Assembly: GCA_017544265.1 (NCBI GenBank)
Contig: JAFYEM010000008.1
Coordinates: 19,606-83,605, forward strand
Source of the DNA: Bacteroidales bacterium
Lineage (GTDB): Bacteria > Bacteroidota > Bacteroidia > Bacteroidales > UBA932
Length of the DNA: 64,000 nt
Direction: 5' to 3'
A program made the translations under genes and the position numbers. The notes below the pieces were generated by a model. That model had not been told where the DNA came from. It saw only the letters and a list, made by a program, of their open reading frames with translations, and searched no databases. Below, piece by piece: positions 16,655 through 25,962 of this stretch; position 1 is the stretch's first letter, and the number at the start of each line of letters is the position of its first letter.

Positions 16655-17665
16655 TTAGTTGGTGTTTTCGATGATAGTAGTGAGGAAGCCGGTGATGGTG
16701 AGACCGGCGGCGCGTATCATCTTCGGGACCAGCGAGGCATTGGTCATTCCGGGGATGATGTTTATCTCCAGGAACCAGACATTTTCGTCGTCGGCGATAT
16801 AATCCATCCTTACGACCCCGCGGCAGCCCAGATACTCATAAATCTTCCTGGAAGTCTCCTGAATCTTGTTTGAAAGTTTCACCGGAATCTCGGCCGGGCA
16901 TATCTCCCGGGAACTGCCGTTGTACTTGGCGTCGTAATCGAAATACGCATTGTCGGTGATTATTTCTATGACCGGAAGGGCCTTGACGGTTTCCCCGTCG
17001 CGATAGACGGCGCAGGTCAGTTCGTGACCGGTAACCCCCTGCTCCACTATTACGGTGTCGCCTTCAGTGAAAGCAAAGCGGATAGCCGCACTCAGCTGGT
17101 CCGGCTCTGAGATTTTGCTTATGCCAAAGCTCGAACCGCCGTTGGTGGGTTTGACGAACACCGGGAATTTGAGTCTGGCGGCAGCCTTGGAACAGAAAGC
17201 ATCTATGTCCATACCCTTGCGGATAAACGCGTCAGGGGCCAGTCCGACAATTCCGGTACCATCAAGGTAGCGCTTGCAGGAATACTTGTCGAAGGCGACA
17301 GTCGTGACGAAAGCGCTGCATGTCGAGAAGGGAATGCCGAGCATTTCCAGATAGCCCTGGAGCAGGCCGTTCTCGCCCGGCGCCCCGTGCTGCATAATAT
17401 ATATATAGTCAAACGTGACTTTCCCTTCGGGAAGCCTGACAGAAAAATCAGTCTTGTCCACTTCCGGGCGGGCGCCTTCCGGGAAGGGTACCCTCATGGA
17501 GTTGCTGAGGCGCATCGCCACCAGTTCCCAGTGTCCGTGGCGGGCGAAAATCTCATAGACATCATAGCGGAGTTCGTCCAGGCGCGACGCGGTGAATTCG
17601 CCGCTTCGGCACGACACTTCCCATTCGGAGGAATCACCTCCATAGACAACAGCAATCTTCTTCAT
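16655..17665 (-). CDS. ddl: D-alanine--D-alanine ligase
   Basis: Joins two D-alanines for the peptidoglycan stem peptide. It is a 336-residue ATP-grasp enzyme. It opens MKKIAVVYGGDSSEWEVS, the Ddl N-terminal loop with the catalytic Glu and a Ser after it. HGAPGENGLLQGYLE, the central VKPTNGGSSFGISK (ATP grasp loop) and the C-terminal LEINIIPGMT metal-binding motif are all present. It lies 14 bases downstream of the PBP1A gene, so cross-link donor synthesis and polymerisation share an operon. Confidence 0.95.
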   Translation of the reverse strand: MKKIAVVYGGDSSEWEVSCRSGEFTASRLDELRYDVYEIFARHGHWELVAMRLSNSMRVPFPEGARPEVDKTDFSVRLPEGKVTFDYIYIMQHGAPGENGLLQGYLEMLGIPFSTCSAFVTTVAFDKYSCKRYLDGTGIVGLAPDAFIRKGMDIDAFCSKAAARLKFPVFVKPTNGGSSFGISKISEPDQLSAAIRFAFTEGDTVIVEQGVTGHELTCAVYRDGETVKALPVIEIITDNAYFDYDAKYNGSSREICPAEIPVKLSNKIQETSRKIYEYLGCRGVVRMDYIADDENVWFLEINIIPGMTNASLVPKMIRAAGLTITGFLTTIIENTN

Positions 17666-17679
17666 ATCCTAAGGAAAAA

Positions 17680-19977
17680 CTAATCGAAATAATCATCTTC
17701 CTGCACGTCCACGCTCTCGCCATGGAGCGAGCCGCACGGCACTCCGACGCCCATGTCCGGGAAAACATCCTCTTCGCTGATGCCGAGAGTCGGGTCGGCG
17801 ACCACTTTTTTCATCCAGATCGCCCATATCGGGAGGCCCATGTTGGCGCCCTGCCCGAGGGCGTTGTTCACAAAGTGTACGTAGCGGTCCTCCGCGCCTA
17901 CCCAGGCTCCGGCGGTGATTCGCGGGGAATAGCCTATGAACCAGCCGTCCGAGTTGTCATTGGTGGTTCCGGTCTTGCCGGCGAGCTGTCCCTTGAGACC
18001 GTAGCGGAAGCGGATGCGCATGCCCGTACCGGCATCGACCACAGCTTTCATCATGTCTATCATCTTGCCGGCGGCCTCGCGGGTCACGGCGGCGTGGGTG
18101 CGTTCGGTCATACGGGTGAGTATGTTGCCGTCACTGTCTTCGATGCGCGTGACGAACATGGGGGTGGCATAGACACCGCCGGAGGGAAAGGTGTTATAGG
18201 CCGTCACCATTTCATAGACAGAGAGGTCGGCTGAACCGACGCAGAGCGACGCGACGGGGTCCAGATGGCTGCCGATGCCCATTTTGTGCATCATGCGGAC
18301 CATGGCTTCGGGCCCGAGCTGCTTCATCAGATAGGCGGCGACCGAGTTGGAGGAGTTCGCGAGGCCCCATTTTATGTTCACTATGCTGCCGTCCGCATGG
18401 TGGTCCTGAGGGGTCCATGTCTTGTCTCCGTTCACCACTATTACCTGAGGCATGTTCAGCACCTGGTCGCAGGGCGAAATGCCGGATTCCATAGCGAGGG
18501 TATAGAGGAAGGGTTTCACGGTGGACCCGACCTGGCGCTTGCCCTGACGGACGTTGTCATATTTGAAATAGCGGTAGTCGGGGCCGCCCACATAGGCCTT
18601 GATATGGCCGGAAAGCGGCTCTATGGCCATGAACGCTGCGCGGAGGAAACCCTTGTAGTAGCGTATGGAGTCGTCCGGGGTCATGGTCGTGTCGCGGTAT
18701 CCGGGAGCGTCCCAGCTGAAAACCCTCATCTGTACGGGTTTGGAGAAGCTTGCGGCAATCTCCGATTCGGAGGCGCCCCTCTGCTTCATCATCCGGGTAC
18801 GGTCGCTCCAGGCGCGGGACTGCCTCATGGTTATGTCCACGATTTTCTTGTCCACGTCGGCCGTGAATGGGGCGTTCTTGCGGTTGGACAGTTCCCTGTC
18901 GAAGGCTTTCTGCAAGTCTTTCGAGAGATGCTCGCGTACGGCCTCTTCGGCATAGCGCTGCATCTTATAGTTGATAGTGGTATAGATACGGAGTCCGTCC
19001 ACGTCCAGGTCATAGGGCGTTCCGTCGCTCTTGCTGTTCTTGTTCAGCCAGCCGTAGAGAGGGTCTTCGGCCCAGAGCAGGGAATCCACGGAGTAGTCCT
19101 CCTGGGAGGAATACGCATTGCGGCGGGGCTTTTTGGCGCTCATGGTGCGACGGAGCATGTCGCGGAAGTACGGGGCGATTCCGGTAGTGCGGTCGCCGGT
19201 CCTCTGGTGCAGGGTAATGGGTATGGCCTGGATGGAGTCGCGCTCGGCCTTGGTCAGGTAGCCGGACTTCTCCATCTGGGAAATCACGAAATTGCGGCGG
19301 ACAAGGGCCTTGTCCGGGTTGAGCGCGGGATTGTAACGGGTGGGCTTGTTGACCATGCCCACCAGTACGGCGCTCTCCTCTGTCTTGAGGTCTATGGGCT
19401 TCTTGTCGAAGAACTGGGAGGCCGCGGACTGGATGCCGTAGGAGTTGCTGCCGAAAAACACCGCGTTCAGGTACATGTCCACTATTTCTTCCTTGGTGTA
19501 GTTGCGCTCGAGTTTTATCGCGGTGATCCATTCGCGAAGCTTTATCCAGACCATCCCGAACTTGGAGCGAACCTCGCCTCGCGGATAGAGTGTCTTGGCA
19601 AGCTGCTGGGTGATGGTGGAGCCGCCTCCCTGTGAGGAGCGGTTCAGCATAAGTGTTTTCACTAGCACGCGGCCCAGACTCTGGAAGTCTATTCCGCTGT
19701 GGCGGTAGAAACGGGCGTCCTCGGTGGCGACGGTGGCCTGGACAAGATTCAGGGGCAGTTCGTCATAGGGGACGAAGGTGCGGTTCTCTATATGATATGT
19801 GGTCAGGATTTCTCCCTCTTCGGCTATCACCTGGGTGGCGAGCTTGTTTTCCGGATTCTCCAGTTCTTCCAGGGAGGGTATGTCGGCAATCGCCCAGACA
19901 AGCAGGAAAAGCAGTACCAGAAGCCCGATTCCGGAGGCGAAAAGAATCCAAAACCATTTGATTATCTTGTCCTTCAT
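17680..19977 (-). CDS. mrcA: Bifunctional penicillin-binding protein 1A
   Basis: A class A PBP of 765 residues that polymerises lipid II and cross-links the strands in the periplasm. There is one N-terminal membrane helix (about 8-32). The GT51 domain holds ATEDARFYRHSGID and GGSTITQQLAKTLY. The transpeptidase domain has SxxK in GSTVKPF, SxN in NSSNSVA, and KTG in GKTGTTNDNSDGW. I start at the ATG at 19977 (MKDKIIKWFW); the only in-frame extension is a TTG at 20013. It leads the PBP1A-ddl-prmC-lipoprotein unit and is divergent from topA. The C terminus is acidic (VQEDDYFD). Confidence 0.93.
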   Translation of the reverse strand: MKDKIIKWFWILFASGIGLLVLLFLLVWAIADIPSLEELENPENKLATQVIAEEGEILTTYHIENRTFVPYDELPLNLVQATVATEDARFYRHSGIDFQSLGRVLVKTLMLNRSSQGGGSTITQQLAKTLYPRGEVRSKFGMVWIKLREWITAIKLERNYTKEEIVDMYLNAVFFGSNSYGIQSAASQFFDKKPIDLKTEESAVLVGMVNKPTRYNPALNPDKALVRRNFVISQMEKSGYLTKAERDSIQAIPITLHQRTGDRTTGIAPYFRDMLRRTMSAKKPRRNAYSSQEDYSVDSLLWAEDPLYGWLNKNSKSDGTPYDLDVDGLRIYTTINYKMQRYAEEAVREHLSKDLQKAFDRELSNRKNAPFTADVDKKIVDITMRQSRAWSDRTRMMKQRGASESEIAASFSKPVQMRVFSWDAPGYRDTTMTPDDSIRYYKGFLRAAFMAIEPLSGHIKAYVGGPDYRYFKYDNVRQGKRQVGSTVKPFLYTLAMESGISPCDQVLNMPQVIVVNGDKTWTPQDHHADGSIVNIKWGLANSSNSVAAYLMKQLGPEAMVRMMHKMGIGSHLDPVASLCVGSADLSVYEMVTAYNTFPSGGVYATPMFVTRIEDSDGNILTRMTERTHAAVTREAAGKMIDMMKAVVDAGTGMRIRFRYGLKGQLAGKTGTTNDNSDGWFIGYSPRITAGAWVGAEDRYVHFVNNALGQGANMGLPIWAIWMKKVVADPTLGISEEDVFPDMGVGVPCGSLHGESVDVQEDDYFD

Positions 19978-19991
19978 TCGTGCAAATTTTT

Positions 19992-20008
19992 CAAGACCTA
20001 TGGTCTTG
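19992..20008. promoter_or_regulatory. Palindrome in the PBP1A leader
   Basis: CAAGACC and GGTCTTG form a perfect 7-bp inverted repeat around TAT, flanked by T and A runs. It lies between the PBP1A start and its -7 element, so it would be a small hairpin in the leader RNA or a repressor site in the divergent PBP1A/topA region. Confidence 0.4.
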
Positions 20009-20024
20009 TCCAAAAATCAGTTCA

Positions 20025-20032
20025 CAAAATTA
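20025..20032 (-). promoter_or_regulatory. -7 element TAATTTTG for PBP1A
   Basis: TAATTTTG on the minus strand matches TAnnTTTG and ends 47 bases before the ATG at 19977. No -33 TTTG is obvious. The palindrome at 19992-20008 would be in the leader. Confidence 0.4.
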
Positions 20033-20040
20033 ACGATAAA

Positions 20041-20073
20041 TTTGGAAAATTACCCGGATTGTCATTTACTTTG
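20041..20073 (+). promoter_or_regulatory. Probable topA promoter
   Basis: TTTG at 20041-20044 and TACTTTG at 20067-20073 are 22 bases apart, close to the Bacteroidota -33/-7 arrangement though the -7 is one base short of TAnnTTTG. The ATG of topA follows 18 bases later. Confidence 0.4.
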
Positions 20074-20091
20074 CAAAAAATTTGTGAAGAT

Positions 20092-22401
20092 ATGGCGGGT
20101 AAAAATCTGGTTATAGTAGAGTCGCCGACCAAGGCCGGCAAAATTCAGGGCTACTTGGGCGGTGATTTCATCGTCAAGTCCAGCCGCGGACATATCCGCG
20201 ATTTGGACGAAAAGAGTTTGAGCGTGGATGTGGAGCATGGATTCAGCCCTCAGTACGTAATCCCCTCTGACAAGAAAAAGATAGTCGCAGAACTCCGTAA
20301 ACTCTCCGAAGCGGCTGACGTGGTCTGGCTCGCATCCGATGAGGACCGCGAAGGAGAAGCCATATCCTGGCACCTTACACAGACACTCGGAATACCCGCT
20401 TCCAAGGCAAAGCGCATAGTCTTCCATGAAATAACAAAAGATGCGATTCTCTATGCCGTGGAGCATCCCAGGGCGGTGGACATGAACCTTGTGGACGCCC
20501 AGCAGGCCCGAAGGGTGCTGGACCGCCTGGTGGGCTTTGAACTGTCACCCGTGCTTTGGAGGAAAATTCAGCCGAAACTTTCCGCCGGAAGGGTGCAGAG
20601 CGTGGCTCTGCGCCTTATCGTGGACCGCGAAAAGGAAATCATGGCATTCCGGAAAGAATCCTTCTACAGGGTCGAGGCGGAGTTTATTCCGGCGGGGCAT
20701 AAAAAAGCCCTCAAGGCCGTGCTGGACAGCCGCTTTTCCACTGAGGCTGAGGCCAGGTCTTTCCTGGAGTCGCTTCTCGGGGCTGAATTTTCGGTCGTGA
20801 GCGCGGAAAAGAAGGAAACTTCCCGCCATCCTGCACCTCCTTTCACCACATCGACTCTCCAGCAGGAGGCTTCCCGCAAGCTCCATTTCCCGGTTTCCTC
20901 CACCATGAGAATAGCCCAGGCGCTTTATGAGAGGGGTCTCATAACTTATATGAGAACCGATTCGGTGAACCTTTCAAATGTAGCGCTCGGCGCAGCGAAG
21001 AAATACATCGAGTCCAACTTCGGCGCGGAGTATTCCAGCCCAACCCAGTACAAGACCCAGTCAAAGGGCGCGCAGCAGGCCCATGAGGCCATCCGTCCGA
21101 CCAATATTTTCTCTCCCACCATCGAGGGCACCGCGCAGGAGCAGCGGCTCTATGGACTTATATGGCGCCGCACGCTTGCCTCCCAGATGGCTTCCGCCAG
21201 GCTTATGAACACGACCGTCAAAGTCGGTACCCCGGTACGGGAAGAGAAATTCACCATCCAGGGCTCGGAACTTCTGTTTGACGGATTCATGCGTCTGTAT
21301 GGACACGACGACGCTGAAGATGGTGAAGGAATGATTATTCCCGAACTGAATCCCGGCACCGTCATGGCTGCCGACCGAATTGACGCGCTGTGCAAATTCA
21401 CTGCGCCGCCCGCACGTTTTACCGAAGGTACCCTGGTGAAGAAACTCGAGGATCTTGAAATAGGCCGTCCGTCCACTTACGGTCCCACCATCGCTACCCT
21501 CACCACAGGCCGCGGCTATGTCGTGAAGGGGGACAAGGACGGAGAAAAAGTGGAAGTGGAGAATCTCACGCTAAGGGGGGGAGGCGTATCGACATCCCGG
21601 AAGGTGGAAGTCGTGGGGGCCGAAAAAGGCCGTCTGCTGCCCCAGGAAATAGGAATGATGGTGACGGACTTTCTCATAAAGAATTTTCCCAAGATAGTGG
21701 ACTATGACTTCACGGCGAGCGTGGAGAAGGATTTTGATGCTATTGCCGAAGGGGAAATGCCCTGGGTCAGCGCGATTTCCTCTTTCTATACGCCGTTCCA
21801 CGCGCATGTCGGCGAGGTGCTCGGGACAAAGGAGTACAGCAACCGCATCAGCCGGGTAATCGGCACTGATCCGGCGACAGGGGAGCAGCTTGTGGCGAAA
21901 TTCGGCCAGTATGGTCCTTATGTCCAGAAAGGCGATGGCGAAAACCGCCAGTTTGCGAGTCTTGGAAAGGAGCAGCTGATAGAAACTCTTACTCTGGAAG
22001 ATGCCCTGAAACTCTTCTCCCTGCCCAGGACGGTGGGTGAAATAGACGGAATACCAGTCGTTGCCATGAAGGGCCGCTATGGCCCATATATAAAGTTCGG
22101 GGAGACAAATGTTTCCATCCCCAAAGGAAAAGATCCGCTTACCATCACCCTGGATGAGTGCCGGAAACTTGTTGACGAGGCGTCTTCAAAGACTCCCCTG
22201 AACGCAGTGCTCGCTGAATTCGGTGACGGAATCCAGGTAATAAACGGCCGCTACGGGCCCTATATAAAGCAAGGGGACGCCAATTACCGTATCCCCAGGG
22301 GGACCGATGTCGCCGGCCTCAGCGAGGCCGCATGCCGGGAGATAATCGCATCTTCCGGACCGACTTCCCCGAAAAAGAGTCGTTTCAAAAGAAACAATTA
22401 A
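20092..22401 (+). CDS. topA: DNA topoisomerase I (type IA)
   Basis: Relaxes negative supercoils by cutting one strand. It is 769 residues. The N-terminal Toprim domain (VIVESPTKAGKIQGY; LASDEDREGEAISWHL) is followed by the core with the active tyrosine in LITYMRTDSVNLS near residue 285. The C-terminal part has repeats of the topoisomerase C-terminal type in place of zinc ribbons: FGQYGPYVQKGD, GRYGPYIKFGETN and GRYGPYIKQGDAN. I chose the ATG at 20092; upstream in-frame sequence overlaps the PBP1A gene and is not real. The Lrp-type gene follows after 3 bases. Confidence 0.95.
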   Translation: MAGKNLVIVESPTKAGKIQGYLGGDFIVKSSRGHIRDLDEKSLSVDVEHGFSPQYVIPSDKKKIVAELRKLSEAADVVWLASDEDREGEAISWHLTQTLGIPASKAKRIVFHEITKDAILYAVEHPRAVDMNLVDAQQARRVLDRLVGFELSPVLWRKIQPKLSAGRVQSVALRLIVDREKEIMAFRKESFYRVEAEFIPAGHKKALKAVLDSRFSTEAEARSFLESLLGAEFSVVSAEKKETSRHPAPPFTTSTLQQEASRKLHFPVSSTMRIAQALYERGLITYMRTDSVNLSNVALGAAKKYIESNFGAEYSSPTQYKTQSKGAQQAHEAIRPTNIFSPTIEGTAQEQRLYGLIWRRTLASQMASARLMNTTVKVGTPVREEKFTIQGSELLFDGFMRLYGHDDAEDGEGMIIPELNPGTVMAADRIDALCKFTAPPARFTEGTLVKKLEDLEIGRPSTYGPTIATLTTGRGYVVKGDKDGEKVEVENLTLRGGGVSTSRKVEVVGAEKGRLLPQEIGMMVTDFLIKNFPKIVDYDFTASVEKDFDAIAEGEMPWVSAISSFYTPFHAHVGEVLGTKEYSNRISRVIGTDPATGEQLVAKFGQYGPYVQKGDGENRQFASLGKEQLIETLTLEDALKLFSLPRTVGEIDGIPVVAMKGRYGPYIKFGETNVSIPKGKDPLTITLDECRKLVDEASSKTPLNAVLAEFGDGIQVINGRYGPYIKQGDANYRIPRGTDVAGLSEAACREIIASSGPTSPKKSRFKRNN

Positions 22402-22404
22402 GCT

Positions 22405-22893
22405 ATGGCCAAGTATGAAATCGACAGAATAGACAGGATGATACTGTCTTTCCTGGTGAAAAATGCAAGGATGCCGTTCCTTGAAATCGCCCGCGAGTGC
22501 GGAGTTTCGGGAGCAGCGATCCACCAGAGGGTCAAGAGGCTGGAAGCGCGTGGCGTAATCACCGGTTCCAGGCTTCTGGTGAAGCCGCAGGCCCTTGGAC
22601 TGAATGTCTGTGCTTTCATCAGCATCTCGCTGTCGGAGGCCAATAAGTATCCCGAAGTCATAGCGAGCCTGAAGCGGATTCCGGAAATCGTGGAATGCCA
22701 TTTCGTGACCGGAAAGTACGCAATCCTGACCAAGGTCTATTGCTTCGACAACGACCACCTGATGGAGATACTGCTGACCACCATCCAGAAGATACCCTAT
22801 GTCCAGTCCACCGAAACAATGATTTCGCTGGACGAGGCCATAGAACGCCAGGTCTGGGTGAAGGATTACAAGAGGCTACAGAACGCCCAGTAG
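22405..22893 (+). CDS. Lrp/AsnC family transcriptional regulator
   Basis: A 162-residue regulator. An N-terminal winged helix-turn-helix (residues 5-60, DRMILSFLVKNARMPFLEIA then VSGAAIHQRVKRLEARGVI) binds DNA. A RAM/ACT-like domain (70-150, with VECHFVTGKYAILTKVY) binds small molecules such as amino acids and forms octamers in this family. It sits 3 bases after topA. Its last 18 bases overlap the end of the convergent ispD gene. The targets cannot be read from the sequence. Confidence 0.9.
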   Translation: MAKYEIDRIDRMILSFLVKNARMPFLEIARECGVSGAAIHQRVKRLEARGVITGSRLLVKPQALGLNVCAFISISLSEANKYPEVIASLKRIPEIVECHFVTGKYAILTKVYCFDNDHLMEILLTTIQKIPYVQSTETMISLDEAIERQVWVKDYKRLQNAQ

Positions 22894-23568
22894 GGCTTCC
22901 GCGACCGGAAGGTCTTCCGGCGTGGTAATCTTGATGTTGTACCGCTGTCCCTGAATGAAGGACAGCGGTATTCCGTATGCTGAGGCCACGGAAGCATCGT
23001 CGGTAAAGGCCGTGTCATAGGCCTGGGAATAGGCGGCGCGGAGTTCTTCGGAAAGGAACATCTGGGGGGTCTGGGCGCACCAGATACGGCTGCGGTCAGG
23101 GGCCGGAAGCGACTCTTCCAGAGTTCCGTCCCTGAGGTCCAGGACTTTCAGGGTATCGGTGGCGGGAACCACGGGAATCAGGGCCCTGCAGTTTTCCATG
23201 CGCGAAAACATTTCCCGGATAAGCGGCACGCCCACAAAGGGGCGCACGCCGTCGTGGACTGCTACCACGGCTCCGTCGGGAATCTTCTCCAGGGCGTTCT
23301 TGACCGAATGGAAGCGGGTGAATCCTCCCTCCACCAGAATCTGCGGTACATTGAAACTGCGCACCTGGCAGTAGTCTCTCCACCACTGCATGGACGCCTT
23401 CGGGAGCACGGTGACAATCTTCAGACCGCTCTCCGCCGCGAGAAATCTCTCGATGCTCAGTTGAAGTATGGCCTTCCCTCCGAGGGAGAGAAATTGTTTG
23501 GGAATATCGGACCCCATCCGCTGCCCGCTGCCACCTGCGGAAATAAGCAAAAATTTTTTCCTTTCCAT
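22876..23568 (-). CDS. ispD: 2-C-methyl-D-erythritol 4-phosphate cytidylyltransferase
   Basis: Third enzyme of the MEP pathway for isoprenoid precursors; it adds CMP to methylerythritol phosphate. The 230-residue protein starts MERKKFLLISAGGSGQRMGS, the glycine-rich CTP loop, followed by PKQFLSLGGKAIL. VAVHDGVRPFV, TDTLKV and WCAQTPQMF are family motifs. The start is the ATG at 23568; longer readings overlap mreB on the other strand and are not real. It is a single gene, divergent from mreB and convergent with the Lrp-type gene. Confidence 0.94.
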   Translation of the reverse strand: MERKKFLLISAGGSGQRMGSDIPKQFLSLGGKAILQLSIERFLAAESGLKIVTVLPKASMQWWRDYCQVRSFNVPQILVEGGFTRFHSVKNALEKIPDGAVVAVHDGVRPFVGVPLIREMFSRMENCRALIPVVPATDTLKVLDLRDGTLEESLPAPDRSRIWCAQTPQMFLSEELRAAYSQAYDTAFTDDASVASAYGIPLSFIQGQRYNIKITTPEDLPVAEALLGVL

Positions 23569-23592
23569 ACCGCTAATGTAAGAAATATTTTG

Positions 23593-23600
23593 TAATTTTG
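23593..23600 (+). promoter_or_regulatory. -7 element TAATTTTG for the mre cluster
   Basis: TAATTTTG matches TAnnTTTG and ends 16 bases before the first ATG of mreB. There is no clear -33 box in the stretch shared with the ispD start. Confidence 0.45.
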
Positions 23601-23616
23601 ACCACCCCGAATAAAT

Positions 23617-24651
23617 ATGTTTTTTTGTATGGTTTTTTCTTTTCTTACACAAGAACTCGCAATAGACCTCGGAACTGCCAATACCGTCATTTTCCAGAAT
23701 GACCAGATTGCCCTTGACGAGCCCAGCATCGTCGCGATAGACGTGGCGACCAAAAAGTGCATCGCGCTCGGCCAGAAGGCAAAGCTCATGGACGGAAGGG
23801 AGAATCCGGGCATCAAGACCGTGAGGCCGCTTCGCGACGGCGTCATCGCGGACTTCAACGCCGCCGAGATGATGATCCGCGGTTTCATCCGCCAGGTCAA
23901 CAGCAAGCGCCACACCATCTTCCCTCCGAACCTCAAGATAGTTGTCGGTATTCCTTCCGGCAGTACCGAGGTGGAAATCAGGGCCGTCCGCGACTCCTCC
24001 GAGCACGCCGGCGGACGTGACGTCTTCCTTATTTTCGAGCCTATGGCCGCGGCTCTCGGTATCGGCCTCGACGTGGAAGCGCCGAAGGGCAACATGGTGG
24101 TCGATATAGGCGGCGGAACCACAGAAATTGCGGTGATTTCCCTTGGCGGCATAGTCCAGAGCGACAGTATCCGGGTTGCGGGCGACGTGTTCTCCTCGGA
24201 TATTCAGGCCTATCTGCGCCAGCAGCACAACCTGCGTGTGGGCGAGACCACGGCCGAGAAGATAAAGATTGCAGTGGGAGCGGTCCTGCCGCAGCTTGAC
24301 AATGAACCCGAACCCTATGTGGTGACCGGTCCGAACCTTATGACCGCCCATCCAGTCGAGGCGACCATCTCCTATCCGGAGATTGCCCACTGCCTGGACA
24401 AGAGCATCTCCAGAATCGAGGCCTCGGTACTCCATGTACTGGAGCAGACCCCTCCGGAACTTTATTCCGACATAGTCAAGAACGGCATCTTCCTATCCGG
24501 CGGCGGCGCCCTGTTGCGCGGCCTGGACAAGAGGCTTGCGGAAAAGGTGAACATTCCCTTCCACGTGGCCGAGGACCCGCTCCGTGCGGTGGCACGCGGA
24601 ACCTGTCTTGCGCTTAAGAACACGGACAACTATTCCTTCCTCATGCGATAG
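23617..24651 (+). CDS. mreB: Rod shape-determining protein MreB
   Basis: Actin-like ATPase that forms membrane filaments and guides the Rod peptidoglycan machine. It is 344 residues from the ATG at 23617; a second in-frame ATG at 23632 (MVFSFLTQELAIDLG) is an equally good start and gives 339. LAIDLGTANT is phosphate loop 1, GIPSGSTEVEIRA and DIGGGTTEIAVISLGG phosphate loop 2, and FLSGGGALLRGLD the adenosine motif. The hydrophobic N terminus (FFCMVFSF) may be the membrane-binding segment. It is first in the mreB-mreC-mreD-PBP2-rodA operon. Confidence 0.96.
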   Translation: MFFCMVFSFLTQELAIDLGTANTVIFQNDQIALDEPSIVAIDVATKKCIALGQKAKLMDGRENPGIKTVRPLRDGVIADFNAAEMMIRGFIRQVNSKRHTIFPPNLKIVVGIPSGSTEVEIRAVRDSSEHAGGRDVFLIFEPMAAALGIGLDVEAPKGNMVVDIGGGTTEIAVISLGGIVQSDSIRVAGDVFSSDIQAYLRQQHNLRVGETTAEKIKIAVGAVLPQLDNEPEPYVVTGPNLMTAHPVEATISYPEIAHCLDKSISRIEASVLHVLEQTPPELYSDIVKNGIFLSGGGALLRGLDKRLAEKVNIPFHVAEDPLRAVARGTCLALKNTDNYSFLMR

Positions 24652-24654
24652 TCT

Positions 24655-25449
24655 ATGCCGAGGGAGAGACGGTTCATCGGGACAGTTATTACAGCAGCAA
24701 TCTTCATCGCGATGGAGGTTGCTGCGCTGAATATGATGAGCCGCAGCAGCGAACTCCAGCGTTCCTGGGTGGGCTCCATATCCCAGGGCTTCAGCGCAGT
24801 ATTCTGGGGAACCGGACAGAAAATCGGGGGATATTTCTCGCTTGAGAAGCAGAACCGGGCCCTCGCCGAAGAGAACTTCCTTCTGAGGCAGAAACTCCTG
24901 GAGTCGGAAATTACTGAAGATGCACCCGCAAAAGTCATAAAGGGCTTCGAATATACCCCTGCGGAAATCGTCAAGATGAGCCGCAACCGTCAGCACAATT
25001 ACATAATCCTTTCCAAGGGCTATGATGACGGCATCAAGGAGAAATCGGCGATAATCACAAGCGACGGGGCCATCGGCATAATCGACGCAGTCTCGGCCCA
25101 TTTCAGTTACGCCTATTCTTTCCAGAACAGCGAGATATCCATTTCCGCCCGGCTCGGAAAGGAGGGTGCCGTGGGGCCCATGGTCTGGGACGGCCATTCT
25201 TCTGACGGGGCCGTGCTGCGGGAAATACCCCTCCAGTACCGCTATTCCCCTGGAGATACCGTCTATACCAGCGGTTATTCAGCAATTTTTCCCCCGGACA
25301 TTCCGCTCGGAGTCGCCCAGGATGCAAAAATCATAAACGGCTCCACCAATGAAATCCGGATAAAACTGTTCCGGAATTTCACCGCGCTTCGCTATGTCAC
25401 CATAGCCCACAACACCAGCCTTGACGAGATGGAGGAATTCGAGAGATGA
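24655..25449 (+). CDS. mreC: Rod shape-determining protein MreC
   Basis: A 264-residue bitopic membrane protein that links MreB to PBP2 in the periplasm. There is an N-terminal helix at about 8-26 (IGTVITAAIFIAMEVAAL), a coiled coil at about 62-88 (LEKQNRALAEENFLLRQKL), then two beta-barrel domains. KSAIITSDGAIGIIDAVS and GDTVYTSGYSAIFPPDIPLG are typical MreC text. It starts 3 bases after the mreB stop and overlaps mreD by ATGA. Confidence 0.94.
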   Translation: MPRERRFIGTVITAAIFIAMEVAALNMMSRSSELQRSWVGSISQGFSAVFWGTGQKIGGYFSLEKQNRALAEENFLLRQKLLESEITEDAPAKVIKGFEYTPAEIVKMSRNRQHNYIILSKGYDDGIKEKSAIITSDGAIGIIDAVSAHFSYAYSFQNSEISISARLGKEGAVGPMVWDGHSSDGAVLREIPLQYRYSPGDTVYTSGYSAIFPPDIPLGVAQDAKIINGSTNEIRIKLFRNFTALRYVTIAHNTSLDEMEEFER

Positions 25450-25961
25450 GAAGGCGGCAGTTCATATTGACCTGGATTATTCTCCTCGTTGTGCAGATGT
25501 TTCTGTGCAACTATTTCCAGTTTACCCCGATAGTCACGCTGAGCATCCTCCCCGCGATGATTCTCTGCCTGCCGCTTTCGGTCGGTACGGTGCCTGCCCT
25601 TTTCATCGCTTTCGGCGCCGGTTTTACCGTGGACTTCTTAGCGGACGGGGTGATAGGCCTGAACGTGTTCGCCCTGGTTGCGGTGGCAGCCCTGAGGCGT
25701 CCCATACTGCGCCTTGTATTTGGCACGGAACTGTTCTCCCGCGGTGAGGACATTACCATCCGGCGCAACGGCCTGCTGCCCGTCTCTATAGCCATTGTCT
25801 TCGCGGAACTGGTGTTTTTCATACTCTACACAATCGCGGACGGCGCCGGCACCAGGACTTTCTTATTCAACTTCGGCCGGGTGATGCTTTCCACGCTGAC
25901 CAGTTTCATACTTTGTCTGGTCGCCGCGGATACCCTTCTTGGAGAAAACAACCGGCTGTGA
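25446..25961 (+). CDS. mreD: Rod shape-determining protein MreD
   Basis: A 171-residue integral inner-membrane protein of the elongasome. Hydrophobic segments cover most of its length, about 6-24, 35-55, 57-75, 114-135 and 145-165, fitting the five to six helices of MreD. The short FGAGFTVDFLADGVIGLN segment resembles the conserved D-x-x-x-D/G loop of the family. It is translationally coupled to mreC (ATGA) and followed one base later by the PBP2 gene. Sequence conservation in MreD is low, so the call leans partly on position. Confidence 0.9.
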   Translation: MRRRQFILTWIILLVVQMFLCNYFQFTPIVTLSILPAMILCLPLSVGTVPALFIAFGAGFTVDFLADGVIGLNVFALVAVAALRRPILRLVFGTELFSRGEDITIRRNGLLPVSIAIVFAELVFFILYTIADGAGTRTFLFNFGRVMLSTLTSFILCLVAADTLLGENNRL

Positions 25962-25962
25962 T

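Noticed and set aside
18265-19635. Open frame of 456 codons on the + strand
   Set aside because: Antisense to the PBP1A gene; no signal, domain or promoter.
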